Shown here: positions 8,464-18,286 of the stretch, in pieces
Layout: every line of letters begins with the position of its first letter
Numbering within the stretch: position 1 is the stretch's first letter
DNA from: Kitasatospora kifunensis
GTDB lineage: Bacteria; Actinomycetota; Actinomycetes; Streptomycetales; Streptomycetaceae
Assembly (NCBI RefSeq): GCF_014203855.1
Contig: NZ_JACHJV010000001.1
Span: 3,224,001 to 3,288,000 of the forward strand
Reading direction: 5' to 3'
DNA length: 64,000 nucleotides
Made by a program: the position numbers and the translations under genes
Notes under the pieces: model-generated
What the model was told of the DNA's origin: nothing
Databases searched by the model: none
The model's input: the letters and a program-made list of their open reading frames with translations, nothing else

Positions 8464-11262
8464 TCAGAGGCCCAGCTCGAACCAGACGATCTTCCCGTGC
8501 AAGGTCCGCCTGCTGCCCCAGCGCTCGGCCAGCAGGCTGACCAGCTGCAGGCCGCGCCCACCCTCGTCGGTCTCCTGCGCTCGGCGCCGGCGCGGCTGGG
8601 CGTAGCCGTCGTCCCAGACCTCGCAGACCACCGTGGTGTCGCGCAGCAGACGCAGTCGGATGTCGCCGCTCCCGTGCCGCAGCGCGTTCGTCACCAACTC
8701 GCTGACCAGCAGCTCGGTGGTGTCCACCAGGTCGTCCAGGCCCCGGGTCAGCAGCCAGGCGCAGGCCTTCTCCCTGGCCTTGGCCACCGAGGTCGGCTCG
8801 GGCGGCAGCTGCCAGTCGCCCACCGCGTCCTCGGGCAGCGCCCGCACCCGGGCCAGCAGCAGGGCGATGTCATCCTCGCCGTGGTGCGGGTCGAGCTCGC
8901 TCAACACCTCGTCGCAGAGCGTCTCCAGGGCCGGCGCGCCGTTCTCCAAGGCGATCCGGAAGGCCTGCAGGCCCTCGTCCAACTGGTGCTTGCGGGACTC
9001 CACCAGGCCGTCGGTGTAGAGGCCGAGCAGAGCGCCGTCGGGGAGGGTCAGGGTGACCTCCTCGAACGGCTCGCCGCCCACACCCAGTGGCAGACCGGGC
9101 GGCACGTCGAGCATCCGGGCCGGCTCGCCCGGGCTGAGCAACGCCGGGGGCAGATGGCCGGCGTTGGCGAAGACGCAGCGCTGGGTGACCGCGTCGTAGA
9201 CGGCGTAGACGCAGGTGGCCAGGTAGACCTCGGCGGCGTCGTCGCCGGTGCGCTGGCCGCCGTAGCCGGGCAGCGGGCCGGGGCCCGGGTCGCCCAGGCC
9301 CCTGGCGATCTCGTCCAACGAGCCGAGTACCTCGGCCGGATCCAGGTCGAGCATGGCCAAGGTCCGTACCGCGGTGCGGAGCTGACCCATCGCCACGGCC
9401 GCGCGCAGGCCGCGGCCCATCACGTCACCGATCACCAGCGCGGTGCGGTTGCCGGGCAGCGGGATCACGTCGAACCAGTCGCCGCCGACCTCGGTGTTGT
9501 TGTTGCTGGGGCGGTAGCGACAGGCGATCTCCAGGCCGCTGGCCTCCGGGTTGCCCGGGGGCAGCAGGCTGCGCTGCAGGATCAGCGCGCGCTCGTGCTC
9601 GCGCCGGTAGAGCCGGGCGTTGTCCACGCAGACCGCGGCGCGGGCGGCGATCTCCTCGGCGATCGCCACGTCCCGCGCGTCGAAGGGCTCGCTGCCGATC
9701 GCCCGGGAGAGCTGGATCAGGCCGAGCACCACGTCCCTGGCCACCAGCGGCACCACCAGGGTGCTGCGCAGCAGCGGGTCGGGGCCCGGGTCCGGGATCG
9801 CACTGCGCCCGGTGCGCAGCGCGCGGGCGTGCGGGGAGCGCGGCGGGTAGCAGAGCGTGCCACCGGCCTCGGCGGCGGCCAGCCGCGCGCCGTAGGCCGC
9901 GTCCGTCGAGTAACCGCCCTGATCGCCGCCGAGCAGCGAACCGAGGCCCACCGCGGCCGCACCGACCACGCTGGAGACCGCCACCCGGCGCAACTCGCCG
10001 CTGCCGTCGTACGGGTGGCCGCCCGCTCCGGCCAGCGACGGGCCGCTCTCGCCGAAGAGCAGCGCCGAGTAGAGGTCGACGGTGGCCACGTCGCAGAACT
10101 GCGGGACGACCACGTCGAGCAGTTCCTTCGCGGTGGTCTCCAGATCCAGGGTGGAGCCGATGTGCGCGCTGGCCTCGTTGACCAGCGCCAGGTTGCGGCG
10201 CACGCCGGCCGCCTCGCGCTCGGCCACGTGTCGGCTGGTGATGTCGTTGACCTGCCCGGCCACACCCATCGGGCGCTCGCCGGGGCCGGTGAGCCGGTAG
10301 AGCGAGATCGCCCAGCGACGCTCACCGCCGTGCGTCGCCACGGCGCCGCTGAACCGCAGGTCGACCACCGGATCGCCGCTCTCGAGGACCTGCCGCAGCG
10401 CGGCTTCCAGTCGCTCGGCCTCACCGGTGGTGAACAGGTCGTGCGCGCCGCGGCCCGCCAGCGCCTCGGGCTCGACTCCGACCGCATCGGCGAAGGCCCG
10501 GTTGACCCGCTGCAGCCGCAGCTGTCGGTCGAAGAGGAAGAAGCCGCTGGGGGTCTGGCCGAAGACGGCTTCGGAGGCGGCCAGTTCGGTCTCGATCCGG
10601 CGCAGTCGGCCGAGGTCGACCGCGAGGCAGAGCGCGCCAGGGGCCCGCTCGGCGCCGGTGTCCCCGCCGCGGTCCGTGCCCTGGTGACCGTCGGTCCCCT
10701 CGCCCCTGGGGCCGACGGCCGGCATCAGGTAGACCTCGGCCAGGCTCTCGCCGCCGTCCGGCCCCCGGTACGGCGCGGTGCCGACCCACTCCTCGCCGGC
10801 CAGGGTGCGCTCGAGTCGGGCCCGGCCGCGCCGCCACAACTGGCGCGGCACCAGGGTGGTCACCGGGTCGGCGCCCAGCGCCTCGGCGGCCGGCACCGCG
10901 AAGAAGTCGGCGGCCCGTTCGCTCCACTGGCTGATCAGTCCGTCGGGGCCGATCGCGAAGGTGGCGACCCGGATGTACTCGTAGATCGAGCCCGGGTCGC
11001 CCTCGCCCCAGCGCGGTGCGCCCAGCGCCTGGTCCACGGCACGGTCGGCCTCGGTGGTGGAGGGGGTGTCAGTAGCGGGGGTGACGGCGGCGAGGCTGGT
11101 CGCCGGTGTGCCCGACTGTCCGGGTACGCCGACATGGCCGCTACCGCTCAGCGCCTCCCGCGCCGGCAAGCTATTCAAGGACCGACCCCTCCAACCCGCG
11201 CCCATCCGGATGTCGAGAAGACCTGAGATGACCGAGTATTCATCATCCGAGGGCACGCGCAC
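8464..11262 (-). CDS. PAS-GAF-SpoIIE phosphatase-HATPase regulator
   Basis: This 932-residue protein has two PAS-like regions (about 95-200 and 225-350), a GAF domain (about 370-540), a PP2C-type SpoIIE phosphatase domain (about 560-790) and an anti-sigma-factor-type HATPase (about 800-932). Phosphatase residues are seen in VGGDWFDVIPL and VIGDVMGRG; HATPase residues in LVSELVTNALRHG and GGRGLQLV. Such proteins usually dephosphorylate anti-anti-sigma factors and also carry a kinase module, in partner-switching control of stress sigma factors. There is no membrane segment. The start is uncertain: GTG 11262 is used, and an in-frame ATG at 11205 is also possible. A paralogue lies directly upstream on the same strand. 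Confidence 0.9.
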   Translation of the reverse strand: MRVPSDDEYSVISGLLDIRMGAGWRGRSLNSLPAREALSGSGHVGVPGQSGTPATSLAAVTPATDTPSTTEADRAVDQALGAPRWGEGDPGSIYEYIRVATFAIGPDGLISQWSERAADFFAVPAAEALGADPVTTLVPRQLWRRGRARLERTLAGEEWVGTAPYRGPDGGESLAEVYLMPAVGPRGEGTDGHQGTDRGGDTGAERAPGALCLAVDLGRLRRIETELAASEAVFGQTPSGFFLFDRQLRLQRVNRAFADAVGVEPEALAGRGAHDLFTTGEAERLEAALRQVLESGDPVVDLRFSGAVATHGGERRWAISLYRLTGPGERPMGVAGQVNDITSRHVAEREAAGVRRNLALVNEASAHIGSTLDLETTAKELLDVVVPQFCDVATVDLYSALLFGESGPSLAGAGGHPYDGSGELRRVAVSSVVGAAAVGLGSLLGGDQGGYSTDAAYGARLAAAEAGGTLCYPPRSPHARALRTGRSAIPDPGPDPLLRSTLVVPLVARDVVLGLIQLSRAIGSEPFDARDVAIAEEIAARAAVCVDNARLYRREHERALILQRSLLPPGNPEASGLEIACRYRPSNNNTEVGGDWFDVIPLPGNRTALVIGDVMGRGLRAAVAMGQLRTAVRTLAMLDLDPAEVLGSLDEIARGLGDPGPGPLPGYGGQRTGDDAAEVYLATCVYAVYDAVTQRCVFANAGHLPPALLSPGEPARMLDVPPGLPLGVGGEPFEEVTLTLPDGALLGLYTDGLVESRKHQLDEGLQAFRIALENGAPALETLCDEVLSELDPHHGEDDIALLLARVRALPEDAVGDWQLPPEPTSVAKAREKACAWLLTRGLDDLVDTTELLVSELVTNALRHGSGDIRLRLLRDTTVVCEVWDDGYAQPRRRRAQETDEGGRGLQLVSLLAERWGSRRTLHGKIVWFELGL

Positions 11263-11427
11263 ACGCCCCCAACATCACAACATCAAATCGGGCGAAGGAT
11301 TTTGCCCCCGACTCCGCGCCACCAGCCTGCCACTTTCGCGCCCCTGATCCGCTCCCGTGCGCCTGCCTGGCGGACGAGACGTGAACAAGCATTGAAAATT
11401 CGAATATGTGATCGAACTCGGCTCGGA

Positions 11428-14163
11428 TCAATCTCGCCTCGGGTCCTTCCCCGGCAATTCCTGCTCGAACCAGACCACCTTGCCCATTCCCTCGGCCCGC
11501 GCCCCCCAGCGCAGTGCCAGCCGGCGCACCAGCTCCAGCCCTCGGCCACCCTCGTCGGCCTCCTCCGCGTGCCGCTCCCTGGGCGGGTCGGGCAGTGGGT
11601 CGGAGATCTCCACCAGCAGCGTGTCGCCGAGGGTGAGCCGGACCCCGATCGGCGCGCTGGCGTACCGCACCGAGTTGGTCACCAACTCGCTGACCAGCAG
11701 CTCGGCGGTGTCGCTCAGCTCCTCCACGCCCCACTCCTGGAGCGCGCCACGGACCAGCCGGCGAGCCCGGGAGACCGCGGTCGGCTCGGCCGGCAGCGTC
11801 CAACCCACCGTGCGCGAGCCCTCCTCCCCCCGGCCGAGCCGGGCCAGCAGCAGCGCCACGTCATCGGGCTCGCGCCCCTGCTCCATGGTGTCGAGCACCG
11901 CCTCACAGGCGTGCTGGATCGACACGTACGGCTTCTCCAGCACCGCCTGCAGCCGACCCAGGCCCACGTCCAGGTCCTTGTCCCGGGACTCCACCAGGCC
12001 GTCGGTGCACAGCGCCAGCACGCTGCCCTCGGGGATCAGCAGCTCCACCGCCTCGAAGGGCACCCCGCCGACCCCCAGCGGCGCGCCCGAGGGCAGATCC
12101 AGCACCTCGCCCTCGCCGCCGGGCAGCGGGCCGCCGGAGCGGGCCGGTCCCGGCGTGGGCGGGCGCACCAGCACCGGCGGGATGTGGCCCGCCTTGGCCA
12201 CCGTCAGCCGCGCGGTGGCCGGGTCGTAGACGGCGTAGACGCAGGTGGCGAGGAGGGCCTCGTCCGGCCCCTGGGCGAGGTCGTCGGCCAACTCGTGGAC
12301 GTGCCGCAGCAGCACGTCGGGCGGCAGGTCCAGGGCGGCCAGCACCCGCACGGCGGTGCGCAGCCGGCCCATCGTGGCGGCCGCCCGCAGGCCGTGGCCC
12401 ATCACGTCGCCGACCACCAGCGCGGTGCGGTCGCCGGGCAGCGGGATCACGTCGAACCAGTCACCGCCGACCTCGGTGCCACTGCTGCCCGGCACGTAGC
12501 GGTAGGCCACCTCCACCCCGGTGGGCTGCGGGACCTGCTGCGGCAGCAGGGTGCGCTGCAGGGTGAGCGCGGCGGTGCGCTCGCGCACGTAGAGCCGGGC
12601 GTTGTCCAGCGAGCTGCCGGCTCGGTCCGCGAGCTCCACCGAGAAGGCCAGGTCGTCCCGGTCGAAGGCCTCGCGCCGACCGGCCCGGCTGAGCACCAGC
12701 AGGCCGATCACGATGCCCCGGGCGCGCAGCGGGACCACCAGCATCGAGTGCGTGCCGAGCGCCAGCGCGGCCCGCACCTTGGGGTCGCCGGGATAGGTGG
12801 CATCCTCCAACTCCTGCGCACCGGAAAGCAGTTCAGGAACGCCGCTGCGCAGCACCCGGCCGTAGCAGGACTCCTCGGCAAAGCTGATCCGAGCGCCGCG
12901 GCGGAGCATCACCTCGACGTCCTCGCCGTCCTGAGTGGCCGCCACGCCGAGTTGGAGCAGCGAGGTGCGCCGGTCGTGGGCGTGCCGGGGCAGGTCGTCG
13001 CCGTGCGCCACCGCCTGCAGCAGGATCACCGCGGCGAAGTCGGCGAGCCTGGGCACCACGGCGCCGGCCAGCTCCTGGGCGATCCGGGCGGCGTCCAACA
13101 GGTCGCCGATCCGCGAGCCGAACTCGTTGAGCAGGGCCAGCCGGCGGCGGGCGTGCTCCACCTTGGCCACCGCGCGGTAGCGCTCGGTCACGTCCATCAC
13201 GGTGCCGGAGATCCCCAGCACCTTGCCGCCGCGGTCGGTGAGCCGACTGTAGGAGATCGACCGGTAGCCGGAGCGGACCACGCTCCGGGTGGCCAACGTC
13301 ACATCGATCACCGGCTCACCGGTGGCCAGCACCTGACGCTGGATCACACTGACCTCGTCGGCCGCCCGCTCGGGCAGCGTCTCGCCGGTGGTGCGGCCGA
13401 GGTGCTCCTCGGCGGCCACGCCGTTCATCTCGGCCAGCGTCTGGTTGACGGCGGTGTACCGCAGCTCGGTGTCCAGCACCGCGATGCCCAGCGGCGACTG
13501 CTCGAAGAGCGCGTCGCGCACCGCCAGGTCGCGCTCCACGGCCTGCAGGGTGCGCGCTTCGGCGAGGGCGACCAGCAGGAACGGCGTGCCGTCACCGTCG
13601 ACCAGCAGGGAGATCCTGGCCTCCACCGGGACCTTGGGGCCGTCGCGGTGGTACAGCTCGGTCAGGCCCTTCCAGCCGCCGGTGCGCAGCGCGGCCCTGA
13701 ACGCCTCACGGGTGGCGGCGACCCGCTGCTCATCCACCATCAGCTCCTCGATCCGCCGGCCCACCAGCACCTCGCTGGGCCAGCCGAGCAGTTCCTCGGC
13801 GGCCGGGCTCCAGAGCACCACCCGGCCGACCGTGTCGAGCATCGCGATGGCGACCTTGACCACGTCGAAGAGGCTGCCCTGGGTGTGCTCGCCGATCGCG
13901 TCGGCCGCCGCGGGGGCGCCGGCGGGGAACGGCTCGCCGGGGGCGCCGCGGTAGGCCTGGGGCGCGAGGACCCCGGCCGGGTCGGCGGCAGTGGCGGCAG
14001 TGGCAGGTGACGCGGCGGCGGGGCTCGCGGACCGGTTCGGCGCACCAGGCGCGGGCGCCGGGGCACCGACGCGCAGGCGCGCGCGGGCGGCCGCGCCGCC
14101 CATCCGCCCGGGGCGGGGGGCGCCGACCCGTCGCGCTCGGCCGCCGCTACCCGTGCTGGTCAC
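11428..14163 (-). CDS. PAS-GAF-SpoIIE phosphatase-HATPase regulator (paralogue)
   Basis: This 911-residue protein has the same architecture as its downstream neighbour: a low-complexity Ala/Pro N-terminus (1-90), PAS domains (about 95-210 and 215-330), GAF (about 345-520), SpoIIE phosphatase (about 545-775) and HATPase (about 785-905). Signatures are VGGDWFDVIPLPGDRTALV, VVGDVMGHG, LVSELVTNSVRYA and GGRGLELVRRL. The GTG start is preceded by GGGAGG at good spacing. The two adjacent genes look like a tandem duplication whose sensor halves have diverged. The target anti-sigma antagonist is not encoded nearby. Confidence 0.9.
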   Translation of the reverse strand: MTSTGSGGRARRVGAPRPGRMGGAAARARLRVGAPAPAPGAPNRSASPAAASPATAATAADPAGVLAPQAYRGAPGEPFPAGAPAAADAIGEHTQGSLFDVVKVAIAMLDTVGRVVLWSPAAEELLGWPSEVLVGRRIEELMVDEQRVAATREAFRAALRTGGWKGLTELYHRDGPKVPVEARISLLVDGDGTPFLLVALAEARTLQAVERDLAVRDALFEQSPLGIAVLDTELRYTAVNQTLAEMNGVAAEEHLGRTTGETLPERAADEVSVIQRQVLATGEPVIDVTLATRSVVRSGYRSISYSRLTDRGGKVLGISGTVMDVTERYRAVAKVEHARRRLALLNEFGSRIGDLLDAARIAQELAGAVVPRLADFAAVILLQAVAHGDDLPRHAHDRRTSLLQLGVAATQDGEDVEVMLRRGARISFAEESCYGRVLRSGVPELLSGAQELEDATYPGDPKVRAALALGTHSMLVVPLRARGIVIGLLVLSRAGRREAFDRDDLAFSVELADRAGSSLDNARLYVRERTAALTLQRTLLPQQVPQPTGVEVAYRYVPGSSGTEVGGDWFDVIPLPGDRTALVVGDVMGHGLRAAATMGRLRTAVRVLAALDLPPDVLLRHVHELADDLAQGPDEALLATCVYAVYDPATARLTVAKAGHIPPVLVRPPTPGPARSGGPLPGGEGEVLDLPSGAPLGVGGVPFEAVELLIPEGSVLALCTDGLVESRDKDLDVGLGRLQAVLEKPYVSIQHACEAVLDTMEQGREPDDVALLLARLGRGEEGSRTVGWTLPAEPTAVSRARRLVRGALQEWGVEELSDTAELLVSELVTNSVRYASAPIGVRLTLGDTLLVEISDPLPDPPRERHAEEADEGGRGLELVRRLALRWGARAEGMGKVVWFEQELPGKDPRRD

Positions 14164-14295
14164 CGACGGGGCCTCCCAAGTACCAACGCGAACTGACGCC
14201 GCCTGGCTCGCCAGCGTTATGGATCATGCTGAACTGTGACATACCCAGACGTAACGTCTACTACCCATGCGGTTAGATCATCTTTTCCGATTGGC

Positions 14296-14736
14296 CTACA
14301 GGGCTCGACGGCCATGCCCTGGTGCCTCCGCTGAGGCGGCGTCAGCTTCCGCGAGCAGCCGGGCCACCTCCGGCAGCACCGCGCGGTCGTGCTCCAGCCA
14401 GTCCACCGCCGACAGCTCGTCAGGCCCCAGCCAGCGCACCTCGGAGTGATCCTGCAGCGGCTGCGGCTCGCCCGCCACCAGCTCGGCGGCCCAGATCCGC
14501 AGCACCAGCCCCGCCCGGATCGGCCACTGGCCCGCCAGCCGGGCCACCGCCCTGGCCCGCACGCCGAGCTCCTCGGCAAGCTCGCGCTCCAGCGCCTGCC
14601 GCTCGCTCTCACCCGGCTCGGCCTTGCCGCCGGGAAACTCCCAACGCCCCGCCAGCTCCGCCGGCGCACTGCGCCGCGCGGCCAGCACCCGGCCCTGGTG
14701 GATGAGCGCGCCGCCGACCACGATCCGGTTCTCCAT
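14296..14736 (-). CDS. NUDIX hydrolase, MutT-like
   Basis: This 146-residue protein has a complete NUDIX box near residues 40-62: GGKAEPGESERQALEREL followed by AEELG, fitting G-x5-E-x7-REuxEExGu. The preceding GRWEFPGGK is typical of MutT, which hydrolyses 8-oxo-dGTP to prevent A:T-to-C:G transversions. Because Streptomyces carry many NUDIX paralogues, the exact substrate is not certain. The ATG at 14736 has only a weak ribosome-binding site. It appears monocistronic. Confidence 0.85.
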   Translation of the reverse strand: MENRIVVGGALIHQGRVLAARRSAPAELAGRWEFPGGKAEPGESERQALERELAEELGVRARAVARLAGQWPIRAGLVLRIWAAELVAGEPQPLQDHSEVRWLGPDELSAVDWLEHDRAVLPEVARLLAEADAASAEAPGHGRRAL

Positions 14737-15311
14737 GCCATGGAGCCTAGTGCGCTGCGTGGGTGGGTGGCGGCGGCCTGGCAGGTGGGCTGCGCCGCCC
14801 CGGGCCCGGCTCGGTGGGGGTCGAGTCGGGCCCGGGGCGGTGCCGGTCGTCCCTGGCCCGAGGCTAGGGACGCCCCGCTAACGGGACGTACGGACGAGGT
14901 TTCGGCGTCGTCACATGCCCAGAGGCCCGGGTTAACGACGTGTAAGACGTTGGGGGCAGCAGGTCGGCCGCACTGTCGACCTACACCCATGACCACATGC
15001 TTCGCCTACGACTAGGTCGACCGGTGCGGCGCTCACACCGACCCCGGCCCACCGACTCGCATACCTGCCCCCGTTCGCCCCCGTCCGGTCGCCGCGCGAG
15101 AGGGGCCGGCGAACGGCCGCGCCGGAGTGCCACCGCCCAACGGACGAGTGCAGCGCCGACTGCGGCCGTGGCAACGCGGTCCGCCCGGATCTCACCGGTA
15201 CGGCCATCTCACGGACGACTATCGCAAGGGTGGACCGGCTCCCGCGTCGGCGCAAGGTCCTGGCCGGGTCCTTCGCGGCCGGGCTGCCCTCCCCCCGCCG
15301 GTCGGCCTGGG
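14737..15311. other. 575-base intergenic region without a supported gene
   Basis: No coding sequence with a convincing start, ribosome-binding site and codon pattern was found. One inverted repeat stands out: GTCGACCTA at 14975-14983 against TAGGTCGAC at 15013-15021. It flanks a nine-codon ATG-to-TAG frame at 14989-15015. No downstream plus-strand gene lies close enough to be controlled by such a leader. The right part should contain the 3' end and terminator of the septum-formation gene, but no strong hairpin is obvious there. Confidence 0.5.
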
Positions 15312-16628
15312 TCAGACGCTCTGCGCCCCGTCACTCGGCGGGGATCCGCCGCCCTGGGCCGGCTGGTCGAGCCAGGACTCGTCGGTGGACAGCTGGAGCA
15401 GCCGGCGGACCGCCTTCTGCTGGTCATAGCCTCGGTGCTGGTCGGCCAGCGCGATCGCGCTCGCCAGGTCGTCCATGGTGATCGACCGGGCGGCCTGCTG
15501 CAGGGCCGGGATGCGCTGCCGCAGCTCGGCCAGCTGTGCGTTCAGCGCCGTGCGCACGTCCGGGTCCCAGCTGCCGGCGTCCAGCGCGGTGGTCTGCGCG
15601 CTCAGCACCTTGGCCAGGTCGGCGGACCAACTGCGGTAACCCGCCGGGTCGTCGGTGGCCGAGCCGCTCGGGCGTTCACCCGCGGCCTCGTCGATGGCGT
15701 CCATCGCCTTCAGGTAGGCGAGCTGAGCGCTGGTGGAGTCGCTGGCGTCCCTGCGCAGCGAGCCGGTCTGCTGCTTGTCCGGGTCGGTGAGGAAGCAGGT
15801 GGCGTCCCGGTCCCCGTCGGCCCAGGAGTCCGGCTCCGGGTAGAAGTAGTGCACCACCACGCCGTCCGGGACGGCCCAGTTGTCCATCGCGTAGTTCTGC
15901 GCCATCCGGCCGCAGACCTCGCCGACCTGGCGCTTTCGCTCAGCCGCGTCCGGGTAGGCCTGGCCGGTGAACAGCGTGTGGCCCACCGCCTCGCCGTCGT
16001 GCGCGGTGGCGCAGGACACCCGCTTGACCTGGCCGCCGGGGACCTTGTCGAAGCAGTCGCCGATCGCCAGGTCGGCGGCCGAGCGGACACCGCCGCCGGC
16101 GAGCGAACCGCCGGTGGCGCCGTCGAGCGTGGCACCCACTACCAGGCCGATGGTGAGCAGCAACCCCAGGCTGGAGATCAGCAGCCCGCTCACCGCCAGG
16201 CCGGTGCCGCGCTGGTTACGCTTGCGGACCTGCACCAGGCCGGTGATGGCGAAGGCGATCGCCAGCGGCCACAGGACACAGGTCAGCGCCGTGACCAGGG
16301 CGGCGATGGCGAAGCCGTTGTAGCCGCTCGGCGGCGGCGGGTAGGGGGCCAGGCCCCAGGGGCCATACCCCCCGTAGCCGCCCTGGGCACCGTACGGGGG
16401 GTACGGGCCAGGTCGGCCGGCCTCGTACGGTCCCGGGGCGGCGGGGTAGGGCGGGGCGGCGGCATCGGTGGGCGGCGCGTAGGGGTTGACCTCGGGCGCG
16501 GCGTCAGCGGGGCCGGGGACGGGAGCCTCGTCAACGGCCGCCGCCGGGACCGGCGTTGCGTCCACCGGCTCCTTCGTAAGCGACCCGACGTCCTGCGGCA
16601 TCGCGTCCCGGTTGTCCTCTGCCGTCAT
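15312..16628 (-). CDS. DUF4190 / septum-formation family membrane protein
   Basis: This 438-residue protein starts with an acidic, then Pro/Tyr/Gly-rich cytosolic region (to about residue 105). Two hydrophobic segments of the DUF4190 type follow (about 110-140 and 150-175). An extracellular domain comes next with IGDCFDKVPGGQVKRVSC and a later CFLTDPDK, matching the septum-formation (Septum_form) family. The last 120 residues are helical and of unknown role. The ATG at 16628 is preferred over more upstream starts because a GGGGGCAAGGG site precedes it and the upstream reading has no conserved character. Related proteins are linked to septation or cell-envelope processes, but the biochemical activity is unknown. 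Confidence 0.75.
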   Translation of the reverse strand: MTAEDNRDAMPQDVGSLTKEPVDATPVPAAAVDEAPVPGPADAAPEVNPYAPPTDAAAPPYPAAPGPYEAGRPGPYPPYGAQGGYGGYGPWGLAPYPPPPSGYNGFAIAALVTALTCVLWPLAIAFAITGLVQVRKRNQRGTGLAVSGLLISSLGLLLTIGLVVGATLDGATGGSLAGGGVRSAADLAIGDCFDKVPGGQVKRVSCATAHDGEAVGHTLFTGQAYPDAAERKRQVGEVCGRMAQNYAMDNWAVPDGVVVHYFYPEPDSWADGDRDATCFLTDPDKQQTGSLRRDASDSTSAQLAYLKAMDAIDEAAGERPSGSATDDPAGYRSWSADLAKVLSAQTTALDAGSWDPDVRTALNAQLAELRQRIPALQQAARSITMDDLASAIALADQHRGYDQQKAVRRLLQLSTDESWLDQPAQGGGSPPSDGAQSV

Positions 16629-16711
16629 CAGGCCCTTGCCCCCACCCGCACCAACGTGCACCAGTTCGATAGCTGCGCGGACTCTAACCGACCGGGCGGG
16701 TGGCCAGCCGC

Positions 16712-17524
16712 TCAGCCCCTGGCCAGCACCTCTCCGTGCAGCACGGCGAACCAGCCGTCCGGCTCCACCGTCCAGCGGCGCCAGCCCTCGGCGATCGCGG
16801 CCAGCGCGGCCGTGTCCGCCAGGCCGTGCTCCAGCGCGGTGCTCGCCAGCCCCGAGCTCCGCACCCGCTCGGCCCAGGACTCGCCCCACCACAGCCGCTC
16901 ACCGGGCGTCGCATAGGTCCAGCTGGAGCTGGTGGCCGTCACCTCGGCGAACCCGGCCGCGCGCGCCCAGGCCAGCAGCCGCCGACCGGCGTCCGGCTCG
17001 CCGCCGTTGGCCCGCGCGGTGCGCCGGTACAGATCCAGCCAGGCGGTCAGCTCGGGCAACTCCGGGTACCAGGCCATCGCCGCGTAGTCGGCATCCCGGG
17101 CGGCCAGCACGCCGCCCGGCGCCAGCACCCGGCGCAGCTCGCGCAGCGCGGCCACCGGGTCGGCCACGTGCTGCAGTGTCTGATGGGCGTGCACCACATC
17201 GAACTCGCCGTCACCGTACTTCAGTTGGTGGACATCACCGATCTCGAAGACGACGTTGTCCAGCCCGCGCGCCGCGGCGTGCGCGGCGGCCTGCGCCAGC
17301 ACCTCGGCCGAGGTGTCCACGGCCACCACCCGCCCGCTCGGCCCGACCAGCTCGGCCAGGTCCGCGGTGATCGTGCCGGGTCCGCAACCGACGTCCAGCA
17401 GCACCTGCCCGGCCCGCAGCTCGGGCAGCAGGTAGGCGGCCGAGTTGGCCGCCGTGCGACTGCGGTGCGAGCGCAGCACCGCCTCCTGGTGGCCGTGCGT
17501 GTAAACGGTCTGATGCTCCGTCAT
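16712..17524 (-). CDS. Class I SAM-dependent methyltransferase (UbiE/Methyltransf_11 type)
   Basis: This 270-residue protein has motif I VLLDVGCGPGT near residue 48, an acidic residue at the end of beta-2 (VVAVD), and FDVVHAHQTLQHVADP as motif II with the following helix. The C-terminal part resembles small-molecule methyltransferases of the UbiE type. The substrate cannot be told. The ATG at 17524 has a GGAGGGGAG site directly upstream. It is divergent from the oxidoreductase at 17670. Confidence 0.85.
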   Translation of the reverse strand: MTEHQTVYTHGHQEAVLRSHRSRTAANSAAYLLPELRAGQVLLDVGCGPGTITADLAELVGPSGRVVAVDTSAEVLAQAAAHAAARGLDNVVFEIGDVHQLKYGDGEFDVVHAHQTLQHVADPVAALRELRRVLAPGGVLAARDADYAAMAWYPELPELTAWLDLYRRTARANGGEPDAGRRLLAWARAAGFAEVTATSSSWTYATPGERLWWGESWAERVRSSGLASTALEHGLADTAALAAIAEGWRRWTVEPDGWFAVLHGEVLARG

Positions 17525-17669
17525 GACTACTCCCCTCCATGGCAACCATGCCCGTCAACGGTGCTTCGAGCTTAGCCAGCGTCTCACTGACCAAGAAGAT
17601 CCGTCTCGCCATTCAAGACTCGCGCAAATCCCCTTCGCCTCTCCGCCGGACCGGGCGAATAATCGGGCC

Positions 17670-18251
17670 ATGGGAAAGAGCTACGACCGAATCGACGGCA
17701 GGATCCGCACGTTCATCGAAGCCCAACCGATCTTCTTCACCGCCACCGCGCCGCTCTCCGGGGACGGCCACGTGAACCTCTCGCCCAAGGGTCGACTCGG
17801 CACCCTGGCGGTGCTGGACGAGCTGACCCTGGCCTACCTGGACTTCGGCGGCAGTCACGCGGAGACCATCGCCCACCTGCGCGAGAACGGGCGGATCACG
17901 CTGATGTGGTGCGCCTTCACCGGCCCGCCCACCGTGCTGCGGGTGCACGGCAGGGGCGAACCGGTCTTCCGCGACGACCCGCGCTTCACCGAGCTGCTGA
18001 CCCGCTTCGCGCCCGAGGCGGACGGGGCGGGCCTGCGCGCGATCGTGCTGGTGCGCGCCGAGCGGATCAGCGACTCCTGCGGCTTCGCCGTGCCGTTCCT
18101 CGAGTACCGCGAGGAACGCCCGCTGCACGCCGACTACTTCGGCCGCAAGAGCGAGGAGGAGTTCGCCGAGTACTGCGCCAAGAAGGACTACGTCGGGGTG
18201 AGCGTGGACGGCCTGCCCGCCCTGCCGCTCCCACTGCCACCCCGCCCCTGA
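17670..18251 (+). CDS. Pyridoxamine 5'-phosphate oxidase-family protein
   Basis: This 193-residue protein has the split-barrel flavin-binding look of the PNPOx-like family: IEAQPIFFTATAPLSGDGHV near the start, NLSPKG, and YLDFGGSHAETIAHL. Members bind FMN or F420, and those of this subgroup are often simply called pyridoxamine 5'-phosphate oxidase family or general stress proteins. The reaction is unknown. The ATG at 17670 is preferred over an upstream start that would read through the divergent promoter. It is followed after 35 bases by the RibD-like reductase. Confidence 0.8.
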   Translation: MGKSYDRIDGRIRTFIEAQPIFFTATAPLSGDGHVNLSPKGRLGTLAVLDELTLAYLDFGGSHAETIAHLRENGRITLMWCAFTGPPTVLRVHGRGEPVFRDDPRFTELLTRFAPEADGAGLRAIVLVRAERISDSCGFAVPFLEYREERPLHADYFGRKSEEEFAEYCAKKDYVGVSVDGLPALPLPLPPRP

Positions 18252-18286
18252 CCCCCTCCTCCCGGCGACACCGTACGGTTGAGGGC

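Noticed and set aside
14989..15015. A nine-codon frame flanked by an inverted repeat, considered as a leader peptide
   Set aside because: No plus-strand gene follows within regulatory distance, so there is nothing for it to control.
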